From positions 1,364,001-1,428,000 of the forward strand of contig WIUZ02000005.1 in the NCBI GenBank assembly GCA_015956445.1: DNA of 64,000 nucleotides, read 5' to 3'. Origin of the DNA: Thelephora terrestris. Taxonomy: Eukaryota; Basidiomycota; Agaricomycetes; Thelephorales; Thelephoraceae. Every line of letters begins with the position of its first letter. Within the stretch, counting starts at the first letter, position 1. The position numbers and the translations under genes are program-made. Under the pieces are notes generated by a model. The model was given only the letters and a program-made list of their open reading frames with translations, did not search any database and was not told the origin of the DNA. Below are positions 34,298 through 46,344 of this stretch, one piece after another.

Positions 34298-35931
34298 ATG
34301 GCCACCGAGTCCGGCTCCAACCCCGACGCACCTCCCCGGTCGCTGGACCGACAGACCATACTCGAAGAAGACGAGTACGCCGAGGCGCTCTCACACATAA
34401 TCGCTCGGGACTTCTTTCCTTCTCTCGTACATTTGGATGCTACAAACGATTACCTCGATGCGCTTAAAAGCCAGGACCCCACTCGGATACAGGCCACCGT
34501 ACGGAGATTGGGGGAGATAAACACGCCTTCCACGAATCGAAGAGGTGGTGCGACTGTCGGTGTCACCCCCACTCCATGCGGTGGACGTGGGTCGTACGAT
34601 ACTCCACTTAAGACACCCTACGATTCCAGCCGGTACGGAGATGTCGAGGGCGATGAACCCCTTCCGAAGAGGAGGAAGTTCGATGCGAGTATGAGCTTGG
34701 ACAGCTTCCAGGCGAAGTACACCTCGGAGGATAACGCAAGTTTTTTGGAGATTCTGAGCGACGAGAATAAGAAGAGGAAGGAAACGTTCGGGTGGGCGTA
34801 TAATGCCCAGAAGAGGGTAGAGGAGCAGAGGGAGAGGATGTTAGAGGGGAGGGAGAGGTTGCTGATTGAGCCTCCCCAAGTGACACTTACAGGTGTAAAG
34901 GAGAAATTCAGGATTGAGGCGCCGAAGCTGGCGGGACTGATAACACAGGGAGAGTGTGAGAATGCGGAGGAGGAGGAAAAGGGTAAAGAGGTGGCAGTTG
35001 TTACGGGGACAAAGGTCGAAGAGGTTCTGGACGTTATGGCTCCAAAGAAGGATACAAGGGCAGCTGGTGTTGATGGGTGGAACTTCAAGGTGGGTTTCCT
35101 CCTTGAGGTAGCCGGGTCACAAGTTTTCTAAATGAATCCTTAGGCCAGAAATGCTCTCATGTTTGCCCCGGATGCAGACTTATCACCGCACACGGGGAAG
35201 AATGCATCTGGTTTACCTCCTGACCCCAGGAGCATCAAGCACGGGAACACGAGGTTACCCGAACAAGATGAGTCAACGACCTCCAGTCATTCAGAGCCTC
35301 CCAGCCCGACTCGAAGCAGGGTCGATGCGGCAATTGCTGGGATACCATGTGCGTAACCCTATTCACTCTCGTTTTCTCTCACCCGTGACATTTACTTCCA
35401 GACAAACCGAGTTCTCCCAAGATCAACAGCTTTGGATTGGTTCCAACAATGCCTTCTCCAACTCCAGAGGAACTGGGTCCCACAGCCGTCAAACAGCTTA
35501 TGACCTGGGGCACACTAGATGCTACACCGCGAATTATTTCTTCAGACGATTCTGTGGACGTTCCTGAACCGAGCACACCATTCCGCATCGCCGACCCGTC
35601 AAAACGAGAAAAGATCTCCCACAAGCTTTCAGCGAATGCTTCAAAGAGCCTTCGGGCAAAGGCGATCCTCTTGGGTGGTCGTAAAGCACCGGGTTTCTCA
35701 CGCACTTCGTCGTTGGAGCGGACGCGGGGGGATATGGGACCACCGTCTTGGACGCCGAGGAGAGCCGATTCTGTGGGGAACCTAACGCCTGCGGCGAAAA
35801 GGCTGTTGAATAAGACGATGGCTTCGAGGAGATCGGACGCTATGGAGAAGTCGTCAAATTGGCAGGGAGGTTCGTCGGCGAACGAGAGGGATTTGAATAA
35901 AGTTCGATGGACACCGACACCAGGGAGGTAA
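34298..35931 (+). CDS. ESS2: Nuclear protein Es2 / splicing factor Ess2 (DGCR14 family, 508 aa)
   Basis: Es2 proteins associate with the catalytic spliceosome. Exons 34298-35089, 35144-35348 and 35402-35931 sum to 1527 nt. Diagnostic N-terminal block: QTILEEDEYAEALSHIIARD then FFPSLVHLDATNDYLDAL. Next come LSLDSF-like MSLDSFQAKYTSEDNASF and FGWAYNAQKRVEEQRERML, and further on VDGWNFKARNALMFAPDAD. The C-terminus has FGLVPTMPSPTPEELGPTAV, LMTWGTLDATPRII and the repeated TPFRIADPSKREKISHKLS. A tail with LTPAAKRLLNKTM completes it. All family landmarks are present. Confidence 0.92.
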
Positions 35932-36040
35932 AAGGGCACTATGCGCGATATATTACACCACATAGCACATTCATCGCATGACGATTATACATGAGGCCTT
36001 GAGGGCTGAACGCATCACTTTAGTAGCAATGACATTGATG

Positions 36041-36975
36041 TCACCCCAGTTTTTGTTTCTTTGCCGGCTGTTTGTCGTCATCCTCCTTATGCAGTGAATC
36101 CTTAGCTGGAGCAGGAGATTCGGATTTGGCACCCTTCTCTTGGGTCTTCTCCGGAACCTTTGACTTCTTCTTGACCACTACCCCCCGGAGGGACTTTTTA
36201 GTGTCTTTCTTTGCCACCGGGGGTCTGGGTTTCGGAGGGTCAACCTTGGGCTTGGGGGTATTAGAGTCAGGGGTAGAGACTGGCGGCGGTGGCGGTCCAC
36301 TCCGGGCAGCTACGGCCCTGCATATTATTTAGGTGGTCAAGTCAGCATGATTTTGGCGAAGTTTGAACGCACGCACTCCCTGAAACTTGCAAGTTCCACG
36401 CCATCTTCTTCTTTTCGTTTTCGCTCCTCCTCAACCTGGCGTTCACGGATGGAGTCGAGGAACATGACTTCATCTTCCTCCAGAGCACGAAATTGATTAC
36501 CTTAATGGAAGATCTGCGTTGAGTCATTTGCAGAAAGGAAGAGTATAGGTTAGACGAAAAGAGAAAGTACGGACCTAGTTTGTTGCGCTCTTCCCATTGT
36601 TCTTGTTTAGCTGCCTGTGGATGTAAACGTCTGGCCGCTGGAAGATGTGGGCGAGTCTCACTCTATTGGCAGCCAATTTCTACGAGTTTCGAACGCAAGT
36701 CAGATCCACCGGAGCTAGCCAGCAGGCAAGACACACCTCAGCTAAACTGCGTCCATCGAAAACTTCCTCTTGTTGTTGAGGAGGAGGGTCCTGACCGAGG
36801 CTGAAAGCGGTGCTGAGAACATAGGGCGGTATTGAATTCTAAAGACCTATTCTTACCGAGCATACGCGGCTTTCCACTGTTCCTCGCGCCGCTGCCTGGC
36901 CACGTCGATCTCAGTCTGTGAGACAAAGCGTGAGCCGACTGAGCCAGAGGAGAGGGAAGGGATATCCGCGTCCAT
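36041..36975 (-). CDS. NIP30/FAM192A (PSME3-interacting) family protein
   Basis: NIP30 family members are small nuclear proteins; the animal member interacts with the proteasome activator PA28-gamma. The protein starts MDADIPSLSSGSVGSRFVSQ, then TEIDVARQRREEQWKAAYAR, LGQDPPPQQQEEVFDGRSLA, KLAANR and AAKQEQWEERNKL. The family signature NQFRALEEDEVMFLDSIRER follows, then VEEERKRKEEDGVELASFR. The C-terminal third is Pro/Lys-rich and ends PAKKQKLG before TGA. Five short exons were joined by phase. The start at 36975 gives the expected short leader before RFVS. It is divergent from SRF1 (171 bp gap). Confidence 0.83.
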
Positions 36976-37146
36976 TCGTCAGAGGTGAACTCGATCGGGG
37001 ACAGAACCCGGTCCCCGTCCCGAGAAAAACGCTCCTGACCCCACACCGCCCGACCGCCTCGTTCGGCGACTGCTGCGTCATTTCTGCCAGTCGCCTCCAT
37101 CTCCCCCTCCTCCTCGTCCATCTGTAGAATCCTCCAAGGGTTGTGC

Positions 37147-38565
37147 ATGTCTCAAAATACGGCTGAAACCTCCGTGAGCAGCCTCTCGCACTCCCAACAA
37201 CTTCAGCGTCCGTCCCAAATCAAGACTGTTGTAACTGTCCCTCGTGCGCAGCTCTTTGAGGGACTGTAAATTTTCATTTGCTGATTTTATGCGTAGCCTG
37301 GGCAAGAGATGAACCCCCTTCCCCAACCGACCAGCACGACTTTCTTCCCGTAGCCCCGCACGAGAGCCTCCGCCGTCCTTCCAATGCAGCCTCTTATCAG
37401 TCTTCCAGCCCAAGACCGTCGCGCTGGTGGACCTTTACCCTTCCCCGTCCTCAACGGACGAACACTCTCGAGAAAGACGTGCTTGGTGGTGTCGAACGCG
37501 ACCTCAGGGGTAACCTGTTGAAGGATCGGCTGAGCTCCAGATGGTCCGGATCCGGGGACAACACTACTCTCAGAAATTCCGAGCAGAACGAAAATACCCG
37601 TGGCGGTTGGAATCTCCACATAGACCTCCCTCGGAGTCCTGGAAAACCGTTCACACTATCTCACACTCAGTCCCCCGGGTGGGATACTCCATGGTCTGCG
37701 AGGCTCCCAACATCAATCGCGCGCGCAAACGGCAACGGCAACGCATACAATGGAATGTTGTCAGAGGAGCATCAACAGGAGGAGGACCACGAACAGGACC
37801 CTTGGAAGCAACGGAAGAAGCTGCTGCGTAATTTCCTACTTACGAACGGTTACGTTCCACTAGTGAGTCCTCGCACCCCCGCTTCTTACGTGCCAAAAAC
37901 TTGACATGACCTGTGCACATAGTTATTCCGGTTTGTGAATATCACCTTTACCACGAGTGCGTTGGCCATCGCGATACGAATACGAGCATTGGAGATGAGC
38001 AATCACGTCAGAGGTGCTGTGGGAAGTTCACCGTAAGCACTGCCTCCCTCTATCCCCGAACTGGCGGACTTATCGCTCCTCACAGGGTGCTTGTGATCAT
38101 ATTTGCCCCTTTGACACTTGCGCATGTGATGATTGCGATATATGTAATTATCCGTGTCAGTCATTGTTATCGGTTGCTGATCCCGATTTACTCACACAGC
38201 TTGAATACTTTGGTCGCCCCCTGGGCTTGTGGCGTACGTCAAGAAAGCTGGCGCACACGTTACTGGAGACGCTCTTTATATGCGCATGGTCAGCCGCGCT
38301 GTCGTTATGCCTCGACAACTACTTCACCTCAGTCATCCCTTGTTCGGAAGAAGGAAAAGAATGGTACAACGAACTTCCCCCACCTCCGACGATCCCAGAT
38401 GTCGGCAGCGTCGGGCCCAGGATCTGCAGAAACCAACTCGCACTGATCTTCCTCGTCCTCATCGGGCTGATTATGTACTGCATGAGCCTGGTCATCAGCT
38501 TGTACCGGATTTTCGAAAAGGTCAAGTACATTGGGCCGACAAACTCATCCTCATGGCGTCAATAA
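37147..38565 (+). CDS. SRF1: Srf1-like membrane regulator of phospholipase D
   Basis: Srf1 family proteins are fungal membrane proteins; yeast Srf1 regulates phospholipase D. Exon 1 (37147-37243) joins exon 2 (37297 onward) in phase to give TVPPWARDEPPSPTDQHDF. A disordered Ser/Pro region leads to the conserved core RKKLLRNFLLTNGYVPLLFR, then VNITFTTSALAIAIRIRALE (membrane segment), VLVIIFAPLTLAHVMIAIY and LEYFGRPLGLWRTSRKLAH. LLETLFICAWSAALSLCLDN, FFTS-like YFTSVIPC, and a final membrane segment ALIFLVLIGLIMYCMSLVIS follow. Four to five membrane helices in all. The tail is short and ends SSSWRQ. Confidence 0.8.
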
Positions 38566-39003
38566 CGATTGCTCTCGGACACTCCACTGTACATATACAC
38601 GGCACGTCCAACTCAAGCCCTTCGTTAACTTTCCTCGCTTCCTCGGCTGTACATGGACATGACTGTAGGTGTACCTGATACCAGTAAACATTCTCAATCT
38701 CCTTCCCCTTTATCATCGCTTGACCCCCATTCTTCGTTCCCCTCGCGCGTCTCTTGCCCTCACACTTTGGGTCTTTTTACCACAGAGTTTTACCGCCGAG
38801 AAACCCCTTCTACATCATATCTTTAAACGATAACTGTATCAGTAGAATATAAACACATCTGCGAGTCTACGCTCCCCGTTCGAAGACGAAATTGTATCCT
38901 TTCATGCGGTCGATCATAACACTGCGTTTGTCCCTCCGCCTCTTCCAGCCGCCGCAAATGGCGCCCCAGACCTTCTATTAGTCCACAACCTCAACCGTCA
39001 GGG
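38566..39003. other. Intergenic, 0.44 kb
   Basis: SRF1 3' UTR and promoter of the first transporter copy; pyrimidine-rich around 38690-38770. Nothing else recognised. Confidence 0.5.
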
Positions 39004-40673
39004 ATGGACTCGCTTAGATACAGGTCCACAAACCCTCTCCGCGATGTTGTCAAGACCATGCGTGCGCTGGTAGCTGACCGGCGGGATTATCTCGTTGGGC
39101 TCATTCTGCTGCTCGTCGTCGTGTTTCTGTGGGCTTTATCGAATTTCGTCACACAGGTACGCGTAGATTCCTCCTTTAACACCCTTCGCGACTCATTACT
39201 CTGTTGAGCGGTGTAGGATATATTCCAAGGAGGATACGAGAAACCGTTCTTGTAGGTGGCTTTTCGATGGCGTCATGGACTGCATGATCCCTTCGTGGCA
39301 ATTAAGCTGATTCGCACTCTTCCCGCAGGGTTACATGGCTGAACACGAGCTCGTTTGCTTTCTATCTCATACCTGTCGGGCTCAAGAAAGTTTTGGGAAA
39401 GGAGTCACACGATGTACCAGACCATGGTGTGTGCTGGCTTCGTGGCCATGTTTGAAGTTTCTGACCCCGAAATTGTATTACAGAACGACCGAGAAGTGGT
39501 TATGAGAGGTTAGCTGTCGACTCTATCCCCCGGGATGACTCCGTAGACGTGTGTCAATTATCGCCCACAAGACCAAGACTCGTCCTGATGCCTATTGTTG
39601 AATAGGATGGTGACGATTTGACTCGCCACGAGGAACAACTCCCACCTCTGACCTCGAAGGAAACGCTTCAGCTGGCTTCCGTGTTCTGTTTCATCTGGTT
39701 TGCGGCCAACTGGACAGTAAATGCGTCTCTGGACTATACCAGCGTCGCAAGCGCGACCATCATGTCAAGCATGAGCGGTAAGCGCTTGTCGCATTCTACG
39801 TTTATGTGCCCCTTATCCGTCTTTTCAGGCTTCTTCACCCTGGGCATCGGTCGGGTGTTCAAAGTGGAGTCATTATCGGTGACAAAGGTCGTCGCTGTTG
39901 TGATAAGGTTCGGGAGTTTTCGTGGGGTGGTCGAGCCACTCAGACAAGACCCTACAGTTTCTCCGGTGTCCTTCTCGTTTCACTCTCGGACTCGTCACAA
40001 ACCGCGAATGGTGTGCTCCCTGTGATCTCGGACACGATCTCAAGGGCCAGAAGGTTGATACACGGCGAAGAGTACTCGAATCCTCCATTGGGTGACCTCC
40101 TTGCTCTCTCCTCGGCCATGTTTTACGCGTTCTACGTCACCTTACTCAAAGTCAGGATTCGACAAGAGTCAAGAATAAACATGCAGCTTTTCTTCGGATT
40201 CGTCGGGCTTTTCAACATTCTCTTCTTGTGGCCTCTTGGGCTGATTCTTCACTTCACTGGAGCGGAACCGTTCGAGTTGCCGAGTGGCGGTAAGGCTATT
40301 GGTGGGATCCTCGTGAACGTGAGTATTTCCTGCTAACCCTAAATAAAGGTACTGAACCTTAAACCTTTTTTAGATGCTTATCACACTTTCGAGCGACTTC
40401 ATCTACGTCATTGCCATGTTAAAGACAACGCCGCTCGTAGTGACAGTCGGTCTCAGTCTCACCATCCCTGTGGCCGTCGCGGGCGATTTCTTGCTTGGCA
40501 GGGCAGTCAAGTTGATGTCCCTCTTAGGAGCTTTCTTGGTGTTGGGCAGCTTCATTGTCGTTGGATTGGAAGATTCAAAGAACGAGGAGGTTCTTGCGGT
40601 AGAGGCGGAGGCCGAAGAAGACCAGGCTGGGATGCAGTTGAGGCCATCTTTAGAGGTAGAGGATAATCGATAA
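39004..40673 (+). CDS. SLC35F5/Thi74-like transporter of the DMT superfamily, copy A
   Basis: This is a multi-pass drug/metabolite-type transporter related to yeast YML018C and THI74; the substrate is not established for the family. About nine exons. Blocks: RRDYLVGLILLLVVVFLWAL, then TSSFAFYLIPVGLKKVLG, RSGYERLAVDS, SKETLQLASVFCFIWFAANW, LDYTSVASATIMSSMSG and FFTLGIGRVFKVESLSVTKV. These are followed by FSGVLLVSLSDSSQTANG, LLALSSAMFYAFYVTLLKVR, MQLFFGFVGLFNILFLWPLG, MLITLSSDFIYVIAMLKTTP and LVVTVGLSLTIPVAVAGDFL. About ten membrane segments. The C-terminus is acidic. It is the first of two head-to-tail copies. Confidence 0.83.
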
Positions 40674-41271
40674 CCGTGTGTTTGGGGTGAACGCAAATAA
40701 AGCGTAGGCCTGCCTCTAATTTTTCTCGTGCGTTTACCACGCAGCCCTGGAGAAGACGCAGCCCCAGGTCATTGGGTGTGCCTTCTCTGTAGATGAGTCC
40801 ATAGGGTTTCCAGCAGCCTACAACCTGGTCTCCGGAAGGGATGTGAATTGCAAATCACTTCTATTGATCGGGCGCTTAAGCAGTTCCTCGAAGTACGGAC
40901 TTTGCCACATGCTACTACGCCACCACATCCCACATCGGTAATCGGGGGTACATAATACGGGCAAGCGGGGTCAAGCGGGTGAGAAGACTTGGAGGTGAGG
41001 CCAGTCCCCAGGGTGCTCGCTCACCCAAGTTCATATGTTCGAATCTCTGTTGTCAAGGATCCAAACACGGGAAGTGACATACGAGTCTCATGTCGATGTC
41101 ACGCCTGGACACAAATCCTCATGTTCAAGAAACTGGACAATTACCAACCCGCCAATACACCAGACACGTGCCGTTTTGGCAACGGGCAATTGAACTGCTT
41201 CCAAACCGCAGCTCAGTACCCAGATGGTGTGCCAGGCTTCCTATCTGTCCAGAACCTAAACCGTCGACGGG

Positions 41272-42920
41272 ATGGACTCACTCAGACATAGGCCCACAAG
41301 CCCTCTCCGTGGTGCTGCCAAGGCCGCACGCATCCTAGTAAACGATCGACGAGATTATCTCGTTGGGATTCTCCTGTTGCTCTTCGTCGTGTTTCTATGG
41401 ACTCTAGCCAATTTCGCCACCCAGGTGCGTACCAATTCCTCCGACACTATTCGCGACTCACCGCCCCGGTATGTTGTGAAGGACGTTTTTCAAGCTGGCT
41501 ATGAGAAACCCTTCTTGTGCGTAGCCCCTCCGACGGAACTCGATCTCCTTGTGACAAATTAGGCTGGTTCTTCAGGGTTACGTGGTTAGACATGAGCTCG
41601 TTTGCTGTCTATCTCATACCCATCTGGTTGAAGAAGCTGTTGGGGAAGGGTTTAGACGGTGTGTGCGCTCACCTAACCATGAGTTCCTGATTCCTGATTC
41701 TGGATCCACTCCAAAGAACAACGGAGAAGTGGATACGAGAGGTTAACCGCTGACCCTACGCTTCGGAGTGATACCATCGACGTGTGTCACTTATCACCCG
41801 CGACGTCGAGTCCCATCGCTAATTCCCGTTATTCGATAGGACGGTGGTGATTTGACCAGCTGCGAGCAACACCTCCCACCTCTGACCACGAGGGAAACGT
41901 TGCAGCTGGCGTTGATCTGTTGTTTCATCTGGTTTGCGGCTCTCTGGACCGTCATCGCCTCTCTGGATTATACCAGCGTTGCAAGTTCAACCATCATGTC
42001 AAGCATGAGTGGCAAGTCCCAGTTATACCTGACTTATTCGCCTTCCTCATTGTCCTTTGTTCAGGTATCTTCACCCTGGGCATCGGTCGGGCATTCAAGG
42101 TAGAGTCGCTGTCGGTGGTAAAGGTCGTCGCTGTCGCGATAAGGTGAGAAACCTGGTCACTCCCGTGGTCGAGCTACTCAGATCACGCTTCTCCCCAGTT
42201 TCTCCGGCGTCCTCCTAGTTTCACTCTCGGACTCGACGCAAACTGTCGCCCCCGAAGGCGTCTCCTCGACTCCGGGCGCTACATCAAGGGTTGGGAGACT
42301 GGTACATGACGAGGAATACTCGAATCCTCTACTAGGGGACCTCCTCGCCCTCTCGTCGGCCGTGTTTTCTGCGTTCTACGTCATCTTACTCAAGGTCAAG
42401 GTCCGACAAGAGTCAAGGATAGACATGCAGCTTTTCTTCGGATTTGCCGGGCTCTTCAGCATCCTCTTTTTGTGGCCTCTCGGAGTTGTTCTCCACCTCA
42501 CTGGAGCAGAAACGTTCGAGTTTCCAAGTGGCCCTAGGATCATTGGCGGCCTTCTCGTGAACGTAAGCGTGGGTTGACCGATCCTGAACAACGGTGCTGA
42601 ACCTCCGGTCTTAGATGTTGATCACATGTTCAAGCAATTACATCTACCTCATCGCCATGCTAAAGACGACGCCGCTCGTGGTGACCGTCGGTCTCAGTCT
42701 CGCCATCCCTGTGGCCGCAGCAGGCGATTTTCTACTCGGCAGAACTGTAAAGTTGGTGTCCCTCCTAGGAGCCCTCTTGGTGTTGGGCAGCTTCATCGTC
42801 GTTGGGTTAGAGGATTCAAAGAACGAGGGGCTCCCTGCGGAGAATTCGGTGGCTGGAGGAGACCAGGTTGGCATAAGGTTGAGGATACCTTCAGAGGTGG
42901 AGGACTACCCGCCGCTATAA
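41272..42920 (+). CDS. SLC35F5/Thi74-like transporter of the DMT superfamily, copy B
   Basis: This is the tandem paralogue of the gene at 39004-40673, with the same exon layout and close sequence throughout: RRDYLVGILLLLFVVFLWTL, MSSFAVYLIPIWLKKLLG, LQLALICCFIWFAALWTVIA and LDYTSVASSTIMSSMSG. Also shared are FTLGIGRAFKVESLSVVKVV, LLALSSAVFSAFYVILLKVK, MQLFFGFAGLFSILFLWPLG, MLITCSSNYIYLIAMLKTTP and LVVTVGLSLAIPVAAAGDFL. The leader just before each ATG is also similar, so the duplicated unit included some promoter. Both copies look intact. Changes cluster in the N-terminus, the cytosolic loops and the acidic tail, which may mean divergence in regulation or substrate preference. Confidence 0.83.
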
Positions 42921-43106
42921 TCGTGCGCATTGCGTGAAGCAACGACTGCTCGTTCGGATTTATAGACGTAGATATTTTCTTTGTTCGGTTTGCAGGTACT
43001 TCACTGTGGTCTTATTACACGCTATTTATACAGTACGGGGGATACGGAAAGAAGCGCCAGATTCAGACTCGTTCCGGGAGGAGTCGACGAACGGCAGGGC
43101 AGGCCC

Positions 43107-45351
43107 TCACATCCTAAACACCCCAAACCCATTTCCGCTTCCATCCCAAGTGTTCGTCCTTCCGCTCAGCCGCTGTTTCTTTGCGAGGGACAATCCTAAA
43201 CCAACGACGTCCCGGGTGTCTGTGGGCCTGATGATGCCGTCATCCCACAACCTCGCAGTCGCATAAAGTGCGGTCGATTGCTCTTCAATCTCTTCTTTGA
43301 GCGATGAATGCTGGCTTGGATCCCTATGAGGAGGACGTGTCAATCTTTCGGTTAACTAGGATGACGATAAGAGACCCACTTGGACACTTGCGTCATCACT
43401 TGTGACAACTGTCCTGAACCCATGACTGAAACCTTGGCATTCTGTTCGACACCATGAGACCAGGTCGTTTGTAGATACAACTCCAAAGGATCACACGTAC
43501 CGGCCACATCCACAAGAACCGGGGCGAGTACTAGCGGTGAGTGTCAGCGTTACCTGGCTACTTCGCCCTCAGATAAAACGTTACCGCTCTGCCACACATG
43601 CCTAGCGATGTGTCAGTTGGTGGCTTGCGGGAGGGATTGTACTCGACGTACCATAATTTCCAGCACCATAACTTCCGCCAACAATGACCGTAAACTTGGG
43701 AACGTTAGCACACGCCACGGCTCGAACCATCTTCGCTCCATCCTTGGCAATTCCTCCCCGCTCAGCCTTGGATCCCACCATATAACCTGGGGCCGAGGTC
43801 AGAATCTGCCCCAGCGAGTAGCAGTATCCCAAATACCAGTAACGTTTACAAGGAACAGGAGTGGGATCTGTCGTTGCGAACACAATTCGATAAAATGCGT
43901 CGCTTTCAATGCCGATTGCGAGAATAGAATCCCATTGTTTGCCACGATACCCACCGAATGCCCGTGAATGTGGGCGAAGCCCTGCGAATCATCAGCAATG
44001 ACGACGAATCGACGGCGACGCTGGACGCACGGTAACCATCGTCGTGCCGTACTCTTTCTTAAACTCCCTGAACCGGCTTCCATCTACAACACGGGAGATG
44101 ACGTCTCGCATGTCGAACGACTGTCTTAGATCAGTGCCCACGATCCCGTGGAGCTCCTCTGCAGGGTATAGCGGGTCTTCTGGGGCAACATCCGGCTGGG
44201 AGTTCCTCTTTCAGTCTCGCAAAACAAAATACTTGGGGGAGGAGTAACTTACGGGAACTTCTGCGCTGCCACCGCCTGCCGTTCCGAGGTCGCCGATGAT
44301 ATCTCGGGCGATGGCGATGGCGTGTTCGTCATCGCGAGCGAGGTGATCCGTGACGCCACTCTCTTTTGAGTGCATCTCGCCACCCCCAAGGTGCTCCTCG
44401 TCTACGACCTCACCGGTCGCGGCCTTGACCAACGGGGGCCCCGCTAAGAATATACGGCCCTGATTTTGGACAATGATATTCTCATCTGCCATCGCAGGAA
44501 CGTATGCACCGCCAGCTACGGAGATCCCATGCACAATGGCAATTTGCGGAATATCCAGTGCGGACATTTGGGCCTTGCGATGGGTAAATACGGTGGTGAA
44601 TTCGAATATTCCGTTTGTCACGTTACCATATTGTAGAATATTCGTCCAAAATGTTCCTTGTCTGGGAAAACCTGCGCAGAAGTCAGTGCCTAGCCTTCTC
44701 ACACAAGAAATCATCGCACATTCGCTTGGTGCGGCAGGGCAGCGCCGCCAGATTCCACTGCACAACAATGAGAAACGAGGACAACCAGACACTGTGATTC
44801 CCTTACCCACATAGACGCACGGAAGGTTGTTTTCACGCGCAATCTCCTGGGCACGTAGATGCTTCTTTACGGTGAGCGGATGGTATGAACCACCCTTGAC
44901 GGTGGCATCATTAACAACGATAACACACTCACGGCCGGCAATCCTGCCAATGCCTGTGATCATTCCCGCACCTGGGATGGGTTCGGAGTATACCTCGTGT
45001 GCGGCCAGAGCAGACAATTCCAGGAAAGGCGAATGTCGGTCGAGGAGCAAAGCTAGCCTGTGGGTATGCAGTGAGGCCACATTGTATGCATGGCGTTACA
45101 GCTCGCAGTCTCCCGCACCTTTCCCTCGGCAACAGCTTCCCTTTACTCTTCATCCTTGCGACAGCCTTAGGGCCTCCCCCTTGACGAGCCGTGGCCAGTT
45201 TCGACTCGAGATCTTCGACGAGAGCACCCATGCTCCGAGCCTTCTCTTGGAACTCCGGGGAAGAACGCGAGACCAGGGATGGCAGCACGGAAGGGTGATA
45301 CATGCGCCGACCCGTTCTGCGCACTGCCTTGAGAAGAGATAAGCGCAGCAT
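43107..45351 (-). CDS. MCC2: Methylcrotonoyl-CoA carboxylase, beta subunit
   Basis: This is the carboxyltransferase subunit of the biotin enzyme in mitochondrial leucine breakdown. The start at 45351 gives an Arg-rich targeting peptide. Blocks in order: [80 protein letters not shown] and [11 protein letters not shown]. Next come [40 protein letters not shown] and [95 protein letters not shown] and [18 protein letters not shown] follow. The C-terminal block is [20 protein letters not shown]. Roughly nine introns. No alpha subunit is in the window. Confidence 0.92.
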
Positions 45352-46344
45352 TGCTGAAGACAGTAGTTGTGGGGTGCGGTAGTTTAGAAGCTGAACGTGG
45401 GGTAGTCCATATAACCGACCGGAACCCGGAGAGGCAGCTCGATCGTTTTCCCACGATTGCTTCGTCTCCCAAAGCAGAGTTAACTACCGGAAGTAATACC
45501 GCGCTCATTAACCATAAGGATACTGACTACGCCGTAAGATCCAATCGTTCTCTTGACCAGTGCGCTTTGGTGTCTCATCTATACACTACCTGTTTTTCTC
45601 GTGGGGGGAGCTTGGAGACCTTACCAACTGGCTAACCGTATGCTGGATTATATGTTATTCGCAGACCCGAGCTTCTCAGAGAACTCGGGCGCACGCAACG
45701 CCTCGTACCTCGCCTCTTTTCTCGAGCTTGCATTATTGATACCAAACGCTAGCTTGTATCTCAATCGCGCAGCACAGGTAATATATTTTATCGACGACGC
45801 CATCTGAAACGAGACGCCATCTTGAGGGCTACCTCGGGATGGTGGGTGGTCTTTGCAGCGATCTACGTTGCCCAGGGTGCGATGGGGCGCGCAGACTGAG
45901 AAATCTCTGTCTTTCCCCTCGAGTGTGACACAGCTTCTTCCGCGTCTTTAAGCTTCAAGCTGTTAGTCATCATACAACAGGGCGAGTCGTTCAAACCACA
46001 AGCTCGACCATTACCACCAACCCTGGCCACTAGACACCTGGAACGAGCACAATGTTGGCAACCAAGCTGCAGCATTATACAGGTATATAACAGCCTAGTG
46101 TACGGGGATGTGACAATACTACATCAAGTGGCATGGAGCGAAACTTAAATAGAGGCTAAAGTGAAGCGGAGAAGGGATGAGAATCGCAGGGGGTAATTAC
46201 GGCTATGATATAGTTATTTGTGCATCCGTCCAAAGTGAAACAAGAATCGTAAAGGAGAGAGGGGAACATAGATCATTCAAATTCGTATACTTGAACCTCA
46301 GTAGACCGTCTGCGGTCTTGCGGGAGCGTGAAAACATCCGTTTA
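45352..46344. other. Gap between MCC2 and the coiled-coil gene, with one coding-like fragment
   Basis: Bases 45625-45780 (+) read LANRMLDYMLFADPSFSENS then GARNASYLASFLELALLIPN, which looks like a helical coding exon ending at a possible CAG|GTAATA donor. No matching upstream start or downstream exon was found, so it may be a relic of a lost gene. The rest holds MCC2 promoter and the 3' UTR of the coiled-coil gene. Confidence 0.35.

Noticed and set aside
41030-41060. A tRNA B-box-like GTTCGAATC upstream of transporter copy B
   Set aside because: The bases around the loop do not pair into a T stem, and no A box or acceptor stem occurs at the right distance.
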